Shown: one piece after another, positions 52,790 to 64,000 of the stretch
Position numbering within the stretch: position 1 is the first letter of the stretch
Layout of the letters: each line of letters begins with the position of its first letter
Assembly (NCBI GenBank): GCA_034440575.1
Contig: JAOTOL010001635.1
Span: 2,525,001-2,589,000, forward strand
Source: Imbricaverruca yamaguchii
Lineage: Eukaryota; Arthropoda; Thecostraca; Neoverrucidae
Direction: 5' to 3'
Length of the DNA: 64,000 nucleotides
Notes under the pieces: generated by a model
What the model was told of the DNA's origin: nothing
The model's database searches: none
What the model saw: only the letters and a program-made list of their open reading frames with translations
Program-made: the position numbers and the translations under genes

Positions 52790-53425
52790 GCTTTTTATGG
52801 GTCGTGAATAACGGATAGGTTCGACACAATTATGGACACCTTGCCACGAGTCATGACTACCTCCATGTAGCCATAATCCAGCAGGTGAAAGCTGACCGGA
52901 TTGAGAGAGAGAGAGACAGACATAGTAAGAGGGAGAATGCTGTTGGTAGCTAAGTTCACACCTGGGACCGGACGAATCCGTTCGAAGACATGCGGACAAA
53001 CATTAGGTTGGCTGCTTGCGCTCTGCTCCCGTTGGTCACGGACATGCCAGATTGCATACTAGATGCACATATTAATGGATTCCCAACATTTGTCGTGCGC
53101 TGATGTGATCACAATTCTGACTGTATGCCCAATCGCTTATGATCGCTGATGACGGTATGCCCAAGCATTCGTTGCGTCTTCGATGACAGCCAGACTTTGA
53201 ACTGCACTGATCCCGACAGATGGCTACTGCGGCCGACGGCACAGTACGATGCAACAATGCAACAATCAGCCAACAGGGTCTTTGAATCATGATGGTGCAC
53301 TGGCGCAACCAGTAGTCCAGGATTAAGTTAAACTCATCAAATCCAGGAGTAAACCCACAACAACTACAGTCGACATTCCGCCACGATTTTGAAATGTTGC
53401 CAGGACACAGGGCGACCCTTCTGAA
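52790..53425. other. intergenic sequence after the SR-rich exon
   Basis: No gene is seen; a short GA tract lies at about 52903-52918. Confidence 0.4.
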
Positions 53426-53430
53426 CGTGG

Positions 53431-53488
53431 ACAATAAGCGTATGCCTCAGTACTACCTAATGGTATTACTGAGGTCTACGCTTATTGT
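53431..53488. ncRNA. 58-nt near-perfect stem-loop, possible small-RNA hairpin
   Basis: acaataagcgta at 53431 pairs with tacgcttattgt ending at 53488, and cctcagta with tactgagg, continuing to a cctaatgg tip. Only two positions are mismatched and there is one G-T pair. It is shorter than a typical animal pre-miRNA, so a small inverted-repeat fragment is the alternative. Confidence 0.35.
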
Positions 53489-53499
53489 TAGTATGGCAG

Positions 53500-55640
53500 C
53501 CATAAGTCTATAGTTTTTTTTAGAAACATCTGAGTTTGCCGCTACACCGTTTAATGTGTGAGTGTTAAGTTATCAATCACGCAGCGGCCAAGCTCATCAG
53601 ACCAATGAACGTACTGACAGTCTAGGTGGCAGCCCGTCTTAGATATCAGCCGTAAAATGTTCATTTGTGACAAGCCAATTCAGCTCTATCACTACCAGTT
53701 GTGCACAGTTGTTGCTCAACTGTATGCAACAATTCCATAGACCTGACTAATCTGCAAATCATGCCCACACACGTGACTAACCTTTGAATCCCGTGGTTTA
53801 CATGTGACTAAGCTGCGAATCCTGCGCCTACCCGTTGTTAGCCTCCGAATCATGCGGTCTACAGCAGACTAAGCTGCGAATACTATGGTCTACGGCTGAC
53901 TAAGCTGCCAGTCGCATCTGTTCGAACCCATAGTAATTGACAATGTCAGTATCTCTTGCGCAGTGGATATAACATTCACAAGTCGGCGTCTTTAGACATC
54001 GCGTTGCGTTCGTTTTCGTAACGTTTGAAATCGCTTCGCCAAGGCTCTGATGGAAGAAGAGGTACCTCCATCTACTGAGAACAGTGAGCATGTATGTCGC
54101 TCCCTTATATTATACGAATGTCATGTTTCCTTAGTCTACTTGTTTAGCTCAGCGAAAGAGCTTGCATGATGTTCATGTCGTCCCCAATTCTTTCCACGTG
54201 TGCAATCCCGGACTTGCGTTTGGCTTCCTTGATGTCTTGCTCTTTACGAGTATTTTCCACGGATTCAGGCTGCAGAATATTGGACATATCAGTAAATTTG
54301 CATATGCATCCTGGCGAGTGAGACATGGAAGCATATAAATGTGCTTAACCTCCGTTACATTCCTGAATTGGGAATGCTCAGATGTTGGTGGCAGGTAGTT
54401 TCGCCGCCACTTGGAGGAACAGGTGGTAGGTCTTCCTGACAGTCTGTGACATGAGAGAGTATCCAATCCGGGTGCTTGGTGCGAGTATTAGTGCATGCTC
54501 TTGGAGATGTCAGTTGCACTCTCTGAGCCGCTCTCCTAGTAGTTCCGACGGTGTAATGTCTGCCCAATGGGAATAAACGGGATAAAACTACGTGGTTGGT
54601 GACGGAGTCTGTTTCGCGGAGCTTTTGCAATGGTTCTGTTTTTTTATACAAATATACATCACTAACAGCAATGTGAACTGCTGTCTTCTTGTTTCGAGTG
54701 CCATTTATATCACGAAGACGTTATTAAACATTGCACTTTGGGTACAGCTTAACGACTATGATGTACTCTTTTGTTTGTTAATCCACCAGGGAAGAGATTC
54801 AAGACAAGTAGGTCAATAGCTAAATGTAGCAAAAAACTGAGTGTCGGTTTTCCAAAATAAGGCTACCAAGTAAACCTTCTTATATTTCATTATTGTGTTC
54901 TGGCTGTCAGCAGAATGTTATTCTACTCACTGCCTTCTCCCGTTGATAGAAAACCTGCGCAGTTGTCCAATCCTCAATCAAACAATGACTTGTCTGTATT
55001 TCTCCATTGTTCATGCTTCCACGTCATCCTGAATGTCGCAGGTGCAACTACGTCGCAACAAGTAGTCCCTGAATACACGGGGAAAACCAGGACACCATAT
55101 ACAAGGATGTTGTACCGTACGCAAGCTTAAAATGGAATCAAGTGATGCATTCTTTCACTTCTTGCCATGCTTCTCGAGCATAAAGAACCGCAACTTTGAC
55201 GAATGTTCGCATCATTGAACATAGCCGGAGTAGTTATTAAAAACTGTCAATTTCAGGTGATGCTGCAATTATTGAAGTGCCACACGTACTTTTTAGCCAT
55301 ACTCTAATGAACCAAAGTGACATCAGTAACCCTAACGTTGCTTGCAGCACGACAGGACTTCTTAGCACCTTGAAGCCTAAATTTAGCGCTTTCATCGGGT
55401 CTATTTCAAAGGCGGCATGATTTCAGCTAACCTGGAAAGAGCATTGTATCTCGTATTTATACTTCGTAGCAAAAGCAGAGTCCCTTTCAATTACATCCTG
55501 CCTACTCGGAGACAGCAGTGAGCTGTATCACAACACATATTTGTTCAAAATTGGCCGAAGTGCATTGAAGAAAACGTTCATTGATCCGGCTTGTCATTAC
55601 CAGCGATATGTGACTGCACGATTGTGCCAAACAACTGTGT
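53500..55640. other. intergenic, with a degenerate 35-40-bp tandem at 53740-53910
   Basis: Words like gactaa(g/c)ctgcgaatc recur five times at 53740-53910. The rest shows no exon, RNA gene or element. Confidence 0.45.
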
Positions 55641-55654
55641 CACTTCACACGTCA

Positions 55655-55815
55655 GCTGATGGGCATGCCCTGCTGCGATTGGTGGGATGAGACGGTTGGG
55701 CCGTCCGACAGACCCACAGGTCTCCCGGTGAGCTGGACAGTTGTGTGATGGGCATGTCCTGCCACGAGGTGAGCTGTGACGGTTGGGCCGTCAGGCAGAT
55801 CCACAGACACCTCGT
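55655..55815. repeat. ~90-bp tandem duplication
   Basis: Two copies contain gatgggcatg(c/t)cctgc, tgacggttgggccgtc and agacccacag-like words. Confidence 0.7.
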
Positions 55816-56199
55816 CGATCGACATTAGCCGGTGAGCAGGCGAGCCGGACAGCGAACTCGGCGACTGGCAGCGCCACCGGTATCCGCCAGCTAACGCTTA
55901 CAACGCCTGACCGGAAATAGTCATGCCAGTTCCAGCGGGGACGACGTCCACCATCAAACTTCCCGGCATTGATCAGAGTTAGAGTCTAGCTGGACTGTTC
56001 GATCGACTTTTCAATGTTCCACTGGGGGCGCCCAAGGTAGCACTGACGGCCTGGACGGCCCAAGGACGGCCTGTAGCACAGCCGTCGTCGGGTTCAATAC
56101 TTTGCGACTGAGTTGGGAAGGGCGAGTTCGCTCGTCATTTTTGCTGGCAGTTGTTCTCGGATTACCACACCAATTAGCTGAGGCCTCCGGCAATCCCAG

Positions 56200-56425
56200 A
56201 TTAAGATGAATGGCGAGTGATGAATAACGAGTGATGAATAGCGAGGTACTAGGTCTTAGGCCATCATATGCCGATCGGCGAGTTATCAGGTATTTGGTCA
56301 TCATATGTTGATTGGCGTATACCAGGTCTTAGGTCATCATATGTCGTTGGTGAAGTACCATGTCTTAGGCTATCACATGTCGATGAACGAGGGGCTAAGT
56401 CTTAGGTGATCATTTGTCGATAAAA
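56200..56425. repeat. minisatellite, ~55-bp unit
   Basis: Four copies carry ggtcttaggccatcatatg followed by (c/t)cgat(c/t)ggcgag-like words. Confidence 0.75.
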
Positions 56426-56429
56426 TATA

Positions 56430-57030
56430 GCTACCAAGGCGCATTTTGGCGCATCACAATCGAGGCTCGGTGAGACGCATCCTGTCAGAGTTGGAGGTGC
56501 TTTTTATGTTCCTTGTTAACCTTAGTACGCCTCGCGAAGCACTGCAATCCATTGCACCTATATAAGTATTTTCGGAATTTAATCAATTGGTCTGCCAGAA
56601 TGGCATAGTGCTCGGTCTAAGAGCTGGCTCAATACAGATTCGATTTCATTCATCGTGCCTCATCCCAAGTTAATTGGAGTAAGTCACTGTGAGCATAGCA
56701 CAGAATATTCACTGGAAATAGTGTTCTGCTGTAAAGACCAATCAATGAGCGCAAGCACTACAAAAATAAAAATACAAACATTTGGAGACATAATTACCGC
56801 TTCGGCCGTACAGTTCTGTTGGATTGTTTCCTTTGTTATTTAAAGGAGGATTATCTTAAGACGTTGCCTGTGTTGCTGAAGTCAGCAGTGGCCCTATTGT
56901 CGTAAATATGGAGCAAGACCTTAAAATACATACAATATATTCTGCTACTGGTCTTCTTCAACACCAACCTTGTTTAATTTTGATAACAGCACATTTTAAT
57001 AACATGGGGAGACAATAAATGCTCTAGAGC
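56430..57030. other. intergenic sequence, no gene seen
   Basis: AT-rich sequence without supportable features. Confidence 0.4.
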
Positions 57031-57037
57031 AATGCCT

Positions 57038-58251
57038 TTAACACTCGCACGTCCGGCGGTCCGCGCCAACTTCGCATGTCCGGGGGGCAGATGTCTGCCC
57101 CCTTAAGATTTCTGAAACTCTGCTAGCTAGGGACAAACGGAAAACGGCGTTGGATAGCTGGTGACGGGTTCTATCGAAACTGTTTCGGTCATTTTTTCGC
57201 TCAGGTCAACATTCAGGTCACTGGGCCATCATAGGTCAAATTCGACCACATCAAGTGGGACTCAGATATTGACACATATCTCAGGACCTGTAACAGATAG
57301 AAACAAACAGTGAACGATATTCGACAGTCCTTGAAATGTGCTATCGAAAATGGGCGGTGTGAATTAAGGTCAGGTCAACCAAAACTATGACCCCAGGTCA
57401 AGGTCATGAATTAGCCTAGGGAGGGCATGCAGTGTATCAATCGACACGTCTTGGCGATACAAGCACAATGACGGTAATTTCAGCCTTCTAGCTCAATGCA
57501 GTGCGATATAATGCGCAGAAATGTGTAGTGATCTCAGGTGACCTCAGAGACCTTGGTGAGGTCACTGAGCAAACATTTCAGCGGTAATATTGAGCATAGC
57601 TTCAATCTACATGCCACAACTGTTGTGAGATCATTCCGAGCGCAAATATGTAACCAGGAAACATTTGCATATTTTACCATAGCCCTATAACGTGGAAGCC
57701 ATGACCGCGACCTGACCTAAGGTCAATGCTACGAAAAAAACGATATGCATAATATGGTCCCTGATGATATTATGACACGTTACAAGTTTGAAATAAATCG
57801 CCCAATTATTGTGGAAGTTGTGCCACCTAGAACTCCGAGTGTAGTTGGGTCACTTCGCTTGACCTGGTGACCTGACTTGAGATGACCCAGGATTAAAAAT
57901 ATATGAGGATATGCGGAAAAGATCAATGAACAGCTATGCGAGGTTTTGCCTTGTTAACCCGATTAGTTTGGCGGCAAATAAAGAACGTTTCATTATAATA
58001 TCTGTATCCGTTAAAGCGTGACGACTGGTTGAACTTTTTTTGGAGGTGACCTCACTTGACCTTGACTAACTCGTTGACCCTAGATGACCTGATTTCAAAA
58101 TTTTGAAACAGCATGCCAAATTGATGTGGGAAAAGGTATGCCAAATTTGGGTGCGCTACCGCGCGCCCAAATTTGTCCAACAGGAAAAACCGGAGGGAGG
58201 GGGGGGGGGGGGAAGGTGGCAGATATCTGCCCCCCGACGTGCGTGTGTTAA
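57038..58251. mobile_element. 1214-bp TTAA-flanked inverted-repeat element rich in AGGTCA
   Basis: Both ends are TTAA followed inward by CACTCGCACGTCCGGCGG (left) and CACACGCACGTCGGGGGG (right). A G-run/C-run palindrome lies near each end (gggggcagatgtctgccccc left; ggcagatatctgcc right). The interior has no coding frame but many AGGTCA half-sites, several in direct or everted pairs. I infer a non-autonomous piggyBac-like element from the TTAA flanks. Confidence 0.65.
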
Positions 58252-59097
58252 GGTTGATCTCAATCACCATCGTTTATGAGCATCAACAACTGAGAGTGGT
58301 AGAGCTAAAGGTAAGGACTAGAAGATATGTGTCCCGATTCTGGCTAGATATTAACGCTTCATCACCTTCATATTTTGCATCACTTCTATCTTTGATGGAG
58401 ATGATACAGCGGACGTGGGTCACCCCCTCCGGCGTCGACTCCTTTCGAATATCTGTTTCTGGCATGAAGCAGAGCTCCGGCGCGAATATGTTGCCCTTGG
58501 TGGTGTTGCAGTTGGAGTGGAGAGTGATTCTGACGGATTTACCACATGTGGTGGCGGGGAAGAGGGCTTTGGTCTTGCCTTGTTTTTGGGATTTGATGAT
58601 GACAAAAGGAAGCGGATTCCTCGATAGGCTTGACAATTACATTTATGTCAAACCTGTCCACGTAGGGTTAGGTTGATTGGATTCGATCGGGTTGGGAGGG
58701 GGTGGACTGGTTCGAACATGGGTCAGCAGCATGAAGCGACTTTCTTCCGGATCGTGAGACGTGGTCATGGTCTTGGAATGAGCGGGGTCGGCGAAGCACA
58801 AAGGCCTTGCATGGCGTCATCCAAAGGACTAGTCCGGCGTGGATCATTAACCCGTCCCGTCTCGGGGTGTCTTCAACCGTCCCTCAGGATTTTTTCGCAG
58901 ACAGTGGACGAACGGTGCGTGGTAGCGCGCCCAAATTTCACATACCTTTTCCCACATCAATTGGGCATCCTGTTTCAAAATTTTGAAGTCAGTTCATCTA
59001 GGGTCAACGAGTTAGTCAAGGTCAAGTGAGGTCACCTCCAAAAAAGTTCAACCAGTCGTCACGCTTTAAAGAATACAGATATTTTAATGAAACTTTC
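57985..59097. repeat. long inverted repeat, ~180-bp arms
   Basis: The left arm (about 57985-58163) and the right arm (about 58914-59097) are close reverse complements. They share blocks such as aatatctgtat, gcgtgacgactggttgaac, ggaggtgacctcacttgacc, and tgtgggaaaaggtatg. The arms are the facing ends of two TTAA-flanked elements in opposite orientation. Confidence 0.88.
58252..58846. other. spacer between two opposed elements
   Basis: Frames are open on both strands (167 codons on +, 117 on -), with no recognised domain. It could be the remnant of a gene body or element interior; I do not call a gene. Confidence 0.3.
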
Positions 59098-59692
59098 AGC
59101 GTTTGCTTATATCTAGGGATGCAACAAAATGTACGAGTGGAATTTTTCAGTTTTTGTCGCTTTTGACTGCATATAAATTTTGCGTATTTGCCAAATTGCA
59201 ATTCAAATAGAGGATTATGGTTAAAGTAAGCATTTTGTATTAGTGCAAGTTGACTTCCAACAACGCTTTTCGGTCTGCTCTACCCATTGGAAAAGGAAAA
59301 TTAAAGAACACTTGAAAACTCAAAATTTTGAAATTTGAAGAAAAAAAATGGGGGGACAAAAAAAATATAGCCCTGGTTGATTTCGCTGTCCTTAACTCAT
59401 TCCAAATACATTTTTCTTTTCTTTTCATATATCCCCAAAATGAACTCCCCAGAGCCAAAAGCATAATGTAAGTCGTGAAAAGTCGTGAAAATCTAGTCCC
59501 CCTTAGTCCCCCTAGTGACGTCACGTTTGGGGGGAAATTGTTTTGGGGGTGGACCCGGACCCTACTCGTCGATCGCTTTCCGATGACACCACTTTCTTTT
59601 TCGTGTGATGCTTAGTTTGGATTTTAGAGCGGGGTTACTAACCCCCCCCCTCGAGACGGGGTGTGACTGACCGGAAAGACGGCGCGGGTTAA
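58847..59692. mobile_element. 846-bp TTAA-flanked inverted-repeat element, opposite orientation
   Basis: The ends are TTAA then CCCGTCCCGTCTCGGGG (left) and CCCGCGCCGTCTTTCCGG (right, read inward on the minus strand). The left part is the reverse complement of the right part of the element at 57038. No transposase frame is present. Confidence 0.55.
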
Positions 59693-59699
59693 CGATTGC

Positions 59700-60700
59700 A
59701 TCGAGGGACGGAGCATCAGGGGCAGAATCTGCAATCACCCAATAATCCACAGGCATGGTGAGTGGTGGAAATTCGTATTCGGAGTCCTGTTGCGGGCTGG
59801 GTTCGGGCCTTTTTGCATTTTCCCAATATCCAGGGAAAACCATAGCAACCGAAATAAAAAGAACATGAAAAAAACACATGCAGAACAACAGGGAACAAAA
59901 CTACGACGAGGACGAAAACTACATGGGGTGACGGGCGTCGCCTCACGAAAAAAAGAAGTATTGTGCCCCACTTGCAAACTAAAAATTGGTACGAAATCAG
60001 ATCGATGAAAACAAGACCATCTTCTGTCACGCGTGGGCTATGGAAGCGTGCTAACATGATACCTTTCTACATTTCTCAGGTGTGTTTTTCATCGGGTCCA
60101 CCCTGACATGTTCAGTATGTTTGTGGGACAGAGCAGTGGGACGAGGCAGTGTGTGGTAGGCAGTGGGAGAACACAGGATCAGAGAAGAAGCTCAGCATCT
60201 GTATGCGAATGACAGGTGGTCTGATAAGTAAATCAACATAGCCTGCATATCCGTTGGCTTTACATGTTTTCCGGGTGACAAATAGGAGGCAATTTCCTTG
60301 TAAATGTACAACAATGTATCCAATTGATTATGTATTTAGAATCCAGAGGACGTTATATTTCTTCATACGGGAAGAAAGCAGCCGATGATCGGGAGTGAAG
60401 AGTAACAATTTTTGCGCAGGCCAAGCATGGTCGGAACAGTCTAGCCGCCCGCACGGCGCACACCTCCGCCGTTGTACGGCTGATGCCACACTAAATGGCA
60501 CCAGGGACACACGCCACATGCAGTGTGATGCCGTGTCCATAGATGGCATTAGGCACGCCTGCTATGTGAGAGCTGCATCATATTCCAAATTAGCCCATAC
60601 GGTCGTCGCAGTCCACTCGGAGTACAAAGTGAAGTGACCAATTAAGCTAGCTGCAATTGTTAGAAATCATACTTACAAGCCATACTTACAATCACAATTT
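59700..60700. other. intergenic sequence, no gene seen
   Basis: Overlapping open frames of 70-113 codons on both strands lack codon bias or recognised domains. Confidence 0.4.
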
Positions 60701-60701
60701 T

Positions 60702-60905
60702 GCCGCCCGGTAGAGCAGTTGATTGGGGCGTTGGCCTGCTCTGGTCTCCTCTGCCCTGGCGACATAGGGTTCGAATCGCTTCGCGCGCTAATATTTATCC
60801 CCGGCTGGGAGAGTCAGTTGGCAGCTGGCCCGATAAGGCCGGGGACGAGCTACCGTGCGGCCGTGTCGGTGCATTAGCGGCACGTTAAACTTTCGGTCAA
60901 AATTC
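60702..60905 (+). mobile_element. tRNA-derived SINE (copy 2)
   Basis: The head gccgcccggtagagcagttg is A-box-like, and gggttcgaatc at 60767-60777 is a B box. The body includes ggctgggagagtcagttggc, agctggcc, gcggccgtgtcggtgcatta and gcggcacgttaaac, matching the copy at 23043 in order. No normal tRNA cloverleaf can be drawn across the boxes, so this is a SINE rather than a tRNA gene. Confidence 0.8.
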
Positions 60906-60909
60906 CGCC

Positions 60910-63636
60910 GTTGAACTGGATTCGCAGATCTGGTGGTGGGGCTACGGTTCACGCAACAAGCTTTGCTTAGCAATATGACCCTGGTTCATAAAGCCACCCC
61001 GTCAAAGAACTCGGTTTTTTAAAAGGCATCTGATTCGTGCGAAGCCCCGTTTGGGTGCACCAGCCCTACGAAATCAATGAAAGAAAAAAATCAGCTTGGT
61101 ACTTCCACCACTTGACATAGAGGTTGTACTGTTTAAGCATTGTTCTTAAAAGGTTTTCTTTCAACATCATTAGGCCAGACTGTTTTGCCCAAGATATTCT
61201 TAAAACGGAATCGGCTCCGATTCAGACCATTAACTATCGCAGTCGGAAAGTTTCTCCACATTCAGAAATGCGAAGCAATTCTTCCTTTTTATAAAAGTAA
61301 AGTACATTTCAAAACTGTAAGGCTTGTTAGTTTGCTATTTGGCTCGATGACTTATCGCCATCATTGGTTATTTTTCTCCCGACAAGAGCGCAAAACTACA
61401 CATACGTTGGGTAACAGCGTATTTGTTATATATTACGCCAGAGAAATGGTTCCTCACCACCCACCAGTGTCATATCGATCACGTTGCCGTCTCCCCATTG
61501 CTGGCAGCACTTGTTCGCTGCCTTTTATGACTTCTTGTTAACAACTTCCACTTCTCCGATTGCCTCCCGCTGCTCCGTTTATTAGCAACCCGCTATTCCG
61601 CCTCAGATCTTCTGGTACGTGTCTGCTGCATTCGGATAAGTAAACGAGTTCCCTAAGCATAACTGCATCAATGTCCTGGAAGCAAATACAGCTGCGCTCG
61701 TGTTGATGTTGACTTAGAACCAACAAAGCACGTGGAAGATAGCTGCTCGTATCAATCGGGCCAGAGTTCCTGGACAGACTTCGCACTACGTCAATTGTTT
61801 GACAACAGTCGGCTTGTAGGAAATTGTTCAATTTGTAAAAAAGAAATTGAATGGAGGCAATCGGTGGGGATGAGACAATCACGGCAAACTGACCCACTGT
61901 CACAAATAGCACAGCAACTCCTCCATCACACTTATATTCGTTGACAATGTGCATACATTTCGCACATATGTATCATACAAACACATGTGCCTACGCTTTG
62001 TTCAGTCATTAATTCTTATTGCTGTTCGGATGTCCCAAGTTTCGCTTGGTGTGTGCATCACGACGCATATGGAAGTACTAGTACTTCTTAGGGCATATCT
62101 CATTGGTGAGATTCGATCTCTTATCGTGCATGATCACCGAATCAAGCTAAGTGAAGAGCTCATAATTCACGTTATATATACCCGCTTGTACCATGTATAA
62201 TAGCTTCTTCTCACATATAATAGCTTGCAAAGTTCTAACAATTTATCTTTCGGTGTTCAAGAAGATTACAATGGTCGATTAATTCAAATGTAGGACGTGC
62301 ATTATTTAAGACTATGGATTTGGGATTAGATGATCATTCAAGGTGAGATAAAGTTATTAGTACCTCCTGTGGTACTGATAACCATATTGAAAATAGCATT
62401 GATTAAAGCATAATAAGAAGAAATGCATTATACAAGCACTGAGTTGCATCACGTTCCGGGTAGTGCGGGCATTTGAAAAGACGCAAGTTGATCTACCCTG
62501 GCGCTTCTTCCACCTCATGGTGGAACATGGTGAATGGTGTTTACAGTTTATTTGACAAGTTAGCTTGAAGATGTTATGGCACTTAGCGTACATGACCATG
62601 CACCATAACACTTAATATATGGTGAATAGTCTCGATCAGGAACACAGCACTCTACGCCTTGCGTTCACATGTACTTATTGTTTAATAACATGTAAAACAA
62701 AGCAAATTTGAAGCACCATAATTGTGTGCAATATCCAAATAGGTTTGCTTGTCGATTTTCTTCTTGGCCTAAATGCACTAATTACACTACCAGAGGCTAG
62801 TCCTTGTCAGCAAGATTAAAACTCATCTGTGAACACCCTGCAGTCTGTTGCTCCTGTAGCATTAGAAGACCGGCTGTTCTAACCCAGAGTAGCACAATAG
62901 CACGGTTGGCGAAGGCACGCTCAGACTTAGAAAAACACTGACAAATAGCATCTTTCGGCTGTAGATCTTCAGCTGCCGAGGAGTAGGCAATTCACGTGCT
63001 GTACAAAGGGTTCTCTGAGGACTAAAGGACAATTTCGAGTGTTTTTACCTGGGAATACCGGGAGGCAATTGTTTCGACGCACCACATCAGTCAATGTTTA
63101 TCAGCCAAGTAATGCAATCACGGGCGACATGTATGGCGCTCGTCGACGTGCCCCGGTGACGAGACAGGCTGTGAAAATAATTGAAGTTTGAAGATGCAGT
63201 AGATGAGGGTGAGCGGCACTGCACAAAACAAGGGGAAGTATCGAAGATGCTAGGATACTACGGCAGGACGCTTCGTATGGTTTCTCCTAGCAAGAGCGAT
63301 CGTGCGGGGTAACGGAAGCACAGGAGCGACGTCAGGAATCAAGAACAGCAGCCGAACACCCACGAAGAACAAACCCGAGATTCGAGAAGGAAACCAGTCA
63401 CTACCCGTTTACAGGAGCAGGTAAACGGAAATTTCCGATTCGGTCGATTCGCAAAAGTTCCGATCGCGCTGCCCATTTTCAAGAGCAAATCAGCCACCTA
63501 ATGGGGTTTTTGCGATTTGATGGCTGACGCAATGTGGCAACAATTTCCTAATATTTGGCACATTTTTGCGCTTCTGAAGCACCTGCTTCGAGCAACGGCA
63601 TGCACATGCACAAGGTATTATCAATGATCCACGTAC
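60910..63636. other. intergenic sequence or intron of the minus-strand gene
   Basis: No exon is convincing. Frames at 61140 (+, 133 codons) and 61538 (-, 138 codons) have no recognised domain. If the minus-strand gene at the right edge continues leftward, part of this may be its intron. Confidence 0.35.
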
Positions 63637-63825
63637 CTGGAGGTTGTTTGGTAGATATATAGGGAATCTGTGAACTGGAAGGATTCACGTAGCGATGACA
63701 CGTTGTCGATGACAACATATCCCATTCTTCTTCGTGAATCAAGTGGAGCATTGTTTCCAGGCCAGCCTTATCATGGAAGGAGGGCATTCTGGAACCAATG
63801 AATGAGCCCTCAGGCGCAACTCCAT
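63637..63825 (-). CDS. internal coding exon of an unidentified minus-strand gene
   Basis: On the minus strand the acceptor tgctttcag is followed by an exon encoding DGVAPEGSFIGSRMPSFHDK and then AGLETMLHLIHEEEWDMLSS. It starts in phase 1. The best donor is CAG|GTACGT at 63637; a weaker donor, TAC|GTGAAT, would end the exon at 63689. The residue composition and the in-frame join to the exon at 63953 look genuinely coding. I do not recognise the family. Confidence 0.45.
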
Positions 63826-63952
63826 CTGAAAGCAATTGATGCATGCATATGTACCAATTTTAACTGTTAACTGGATTTTGCATGGTTTGCTGGATGTCAT
63901 TTGTATTGCATTAGGAAGTCATTTGCGAGCCGTATTGAGACGAGTTCGTTAC

Positions 63953-64000
63953 CTGTCAATGGCCCACCCTGGCTCCGGCAGCTTATGAGCCTAGAATGCA
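63953..64000 (-). CDS. partial upstream exon of the same minus-strand gene, cut by the window edge
   Basis: On the minus strand the sequence from the window edge is open in the frame HSRLISCRSQGGPLT and ends at gacag|gtaacg (phase 1). That joins in frame to the exon ending at 63825 across a 127-nt intron. The short length makes this a supporting rather than a stand-alone call. Confidence 0.4.

Noticed and set aside
54120..54170. tRNA-like A box (tttagctcagcgaaagagc)
   Set aside because: No B box at the expected distance.
56590..56650. tRNA-like segment (tggcatagtgctcgg ... agattcgattt)
   Set aside because: The B-box-like word is too degenerate and no acceptor stem pairs.
58173..58676. Transposase remnant between the opposed elements
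   Set aside because: Both strands are open for more than 110 codons, but I could not match any transposase motif, and the frame begins in a poly-G run.

Overview
The window is eukaryotic, intron-rich and non-bacterial. Short coding islands with GC-rich third codon positions sit in a sea of dinucleotide tracts, minisatellites, tRNA-derived SINEs and inverted-repeat elements. The one gene I can reconstruct is an arthropod-type Smad-like gene. This gene and the repeat style suggest an arthropod, perhaps a crustacean; I cannot name the species from sequence alone.

The main gene is on the + strand from 3780 to 44218: ten coding exons that splice in frame to 459 residues plus stop. Every junction obeys GT-AG and every phase matches. 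Residues about 47-230 form an MH2 (Smad C-terminal) domain without an MH1 DNA-binding domain. The C-terminal half carries proline-rich and tyrosine-containing motifs and lacks the receptor-phosphorylated SSxS tail. I identify it as the orthologue of Drosophila expansion (exp), an MH2-only Smad-like protein involved in tracheal tube size control. Intron 1 is about 20 kb and holds most of the left third of the window.

Two further coding signals are weaker. At about 52029-52780 (+) there is a GC-rich open exon for a Ser/Arg/Pro-rich tail; it is either the last exon of another gene or an alternative last exon. At the right edge (63637-64000, - strand) two short exons splice in frame with good junctions; they belong to a gene that continues outside the window.

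The rest is non-coding. It holds about 20 separate minisatellites (periods from 12 to about 63 bp, one with a higher-order period), several long (TA)n and (CT)n tracts, two related tRNA-derived SINEs (23043 and 60702), and a nearly perfect 264-bp palindrome (5502-5765) with hammerhead-like cores. It also holds a family of non-coding elements bounded by TTAA and GC-rich terminal inverted repeats (49805-50649, 57038-58251, 58847-59692, with partial copies ending at 17361 and 51420). These elements are unusually rich in AGGTCA half-sites. One minisatellite (30691-30905) appears to have arisen from the splice donor of exon 4 itself.

I found no bacterial operon, CRISPR array, rRNA gene, or intact transposase or reverse transcriptase. 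Protein and repeat identities are from recognition, not database search.
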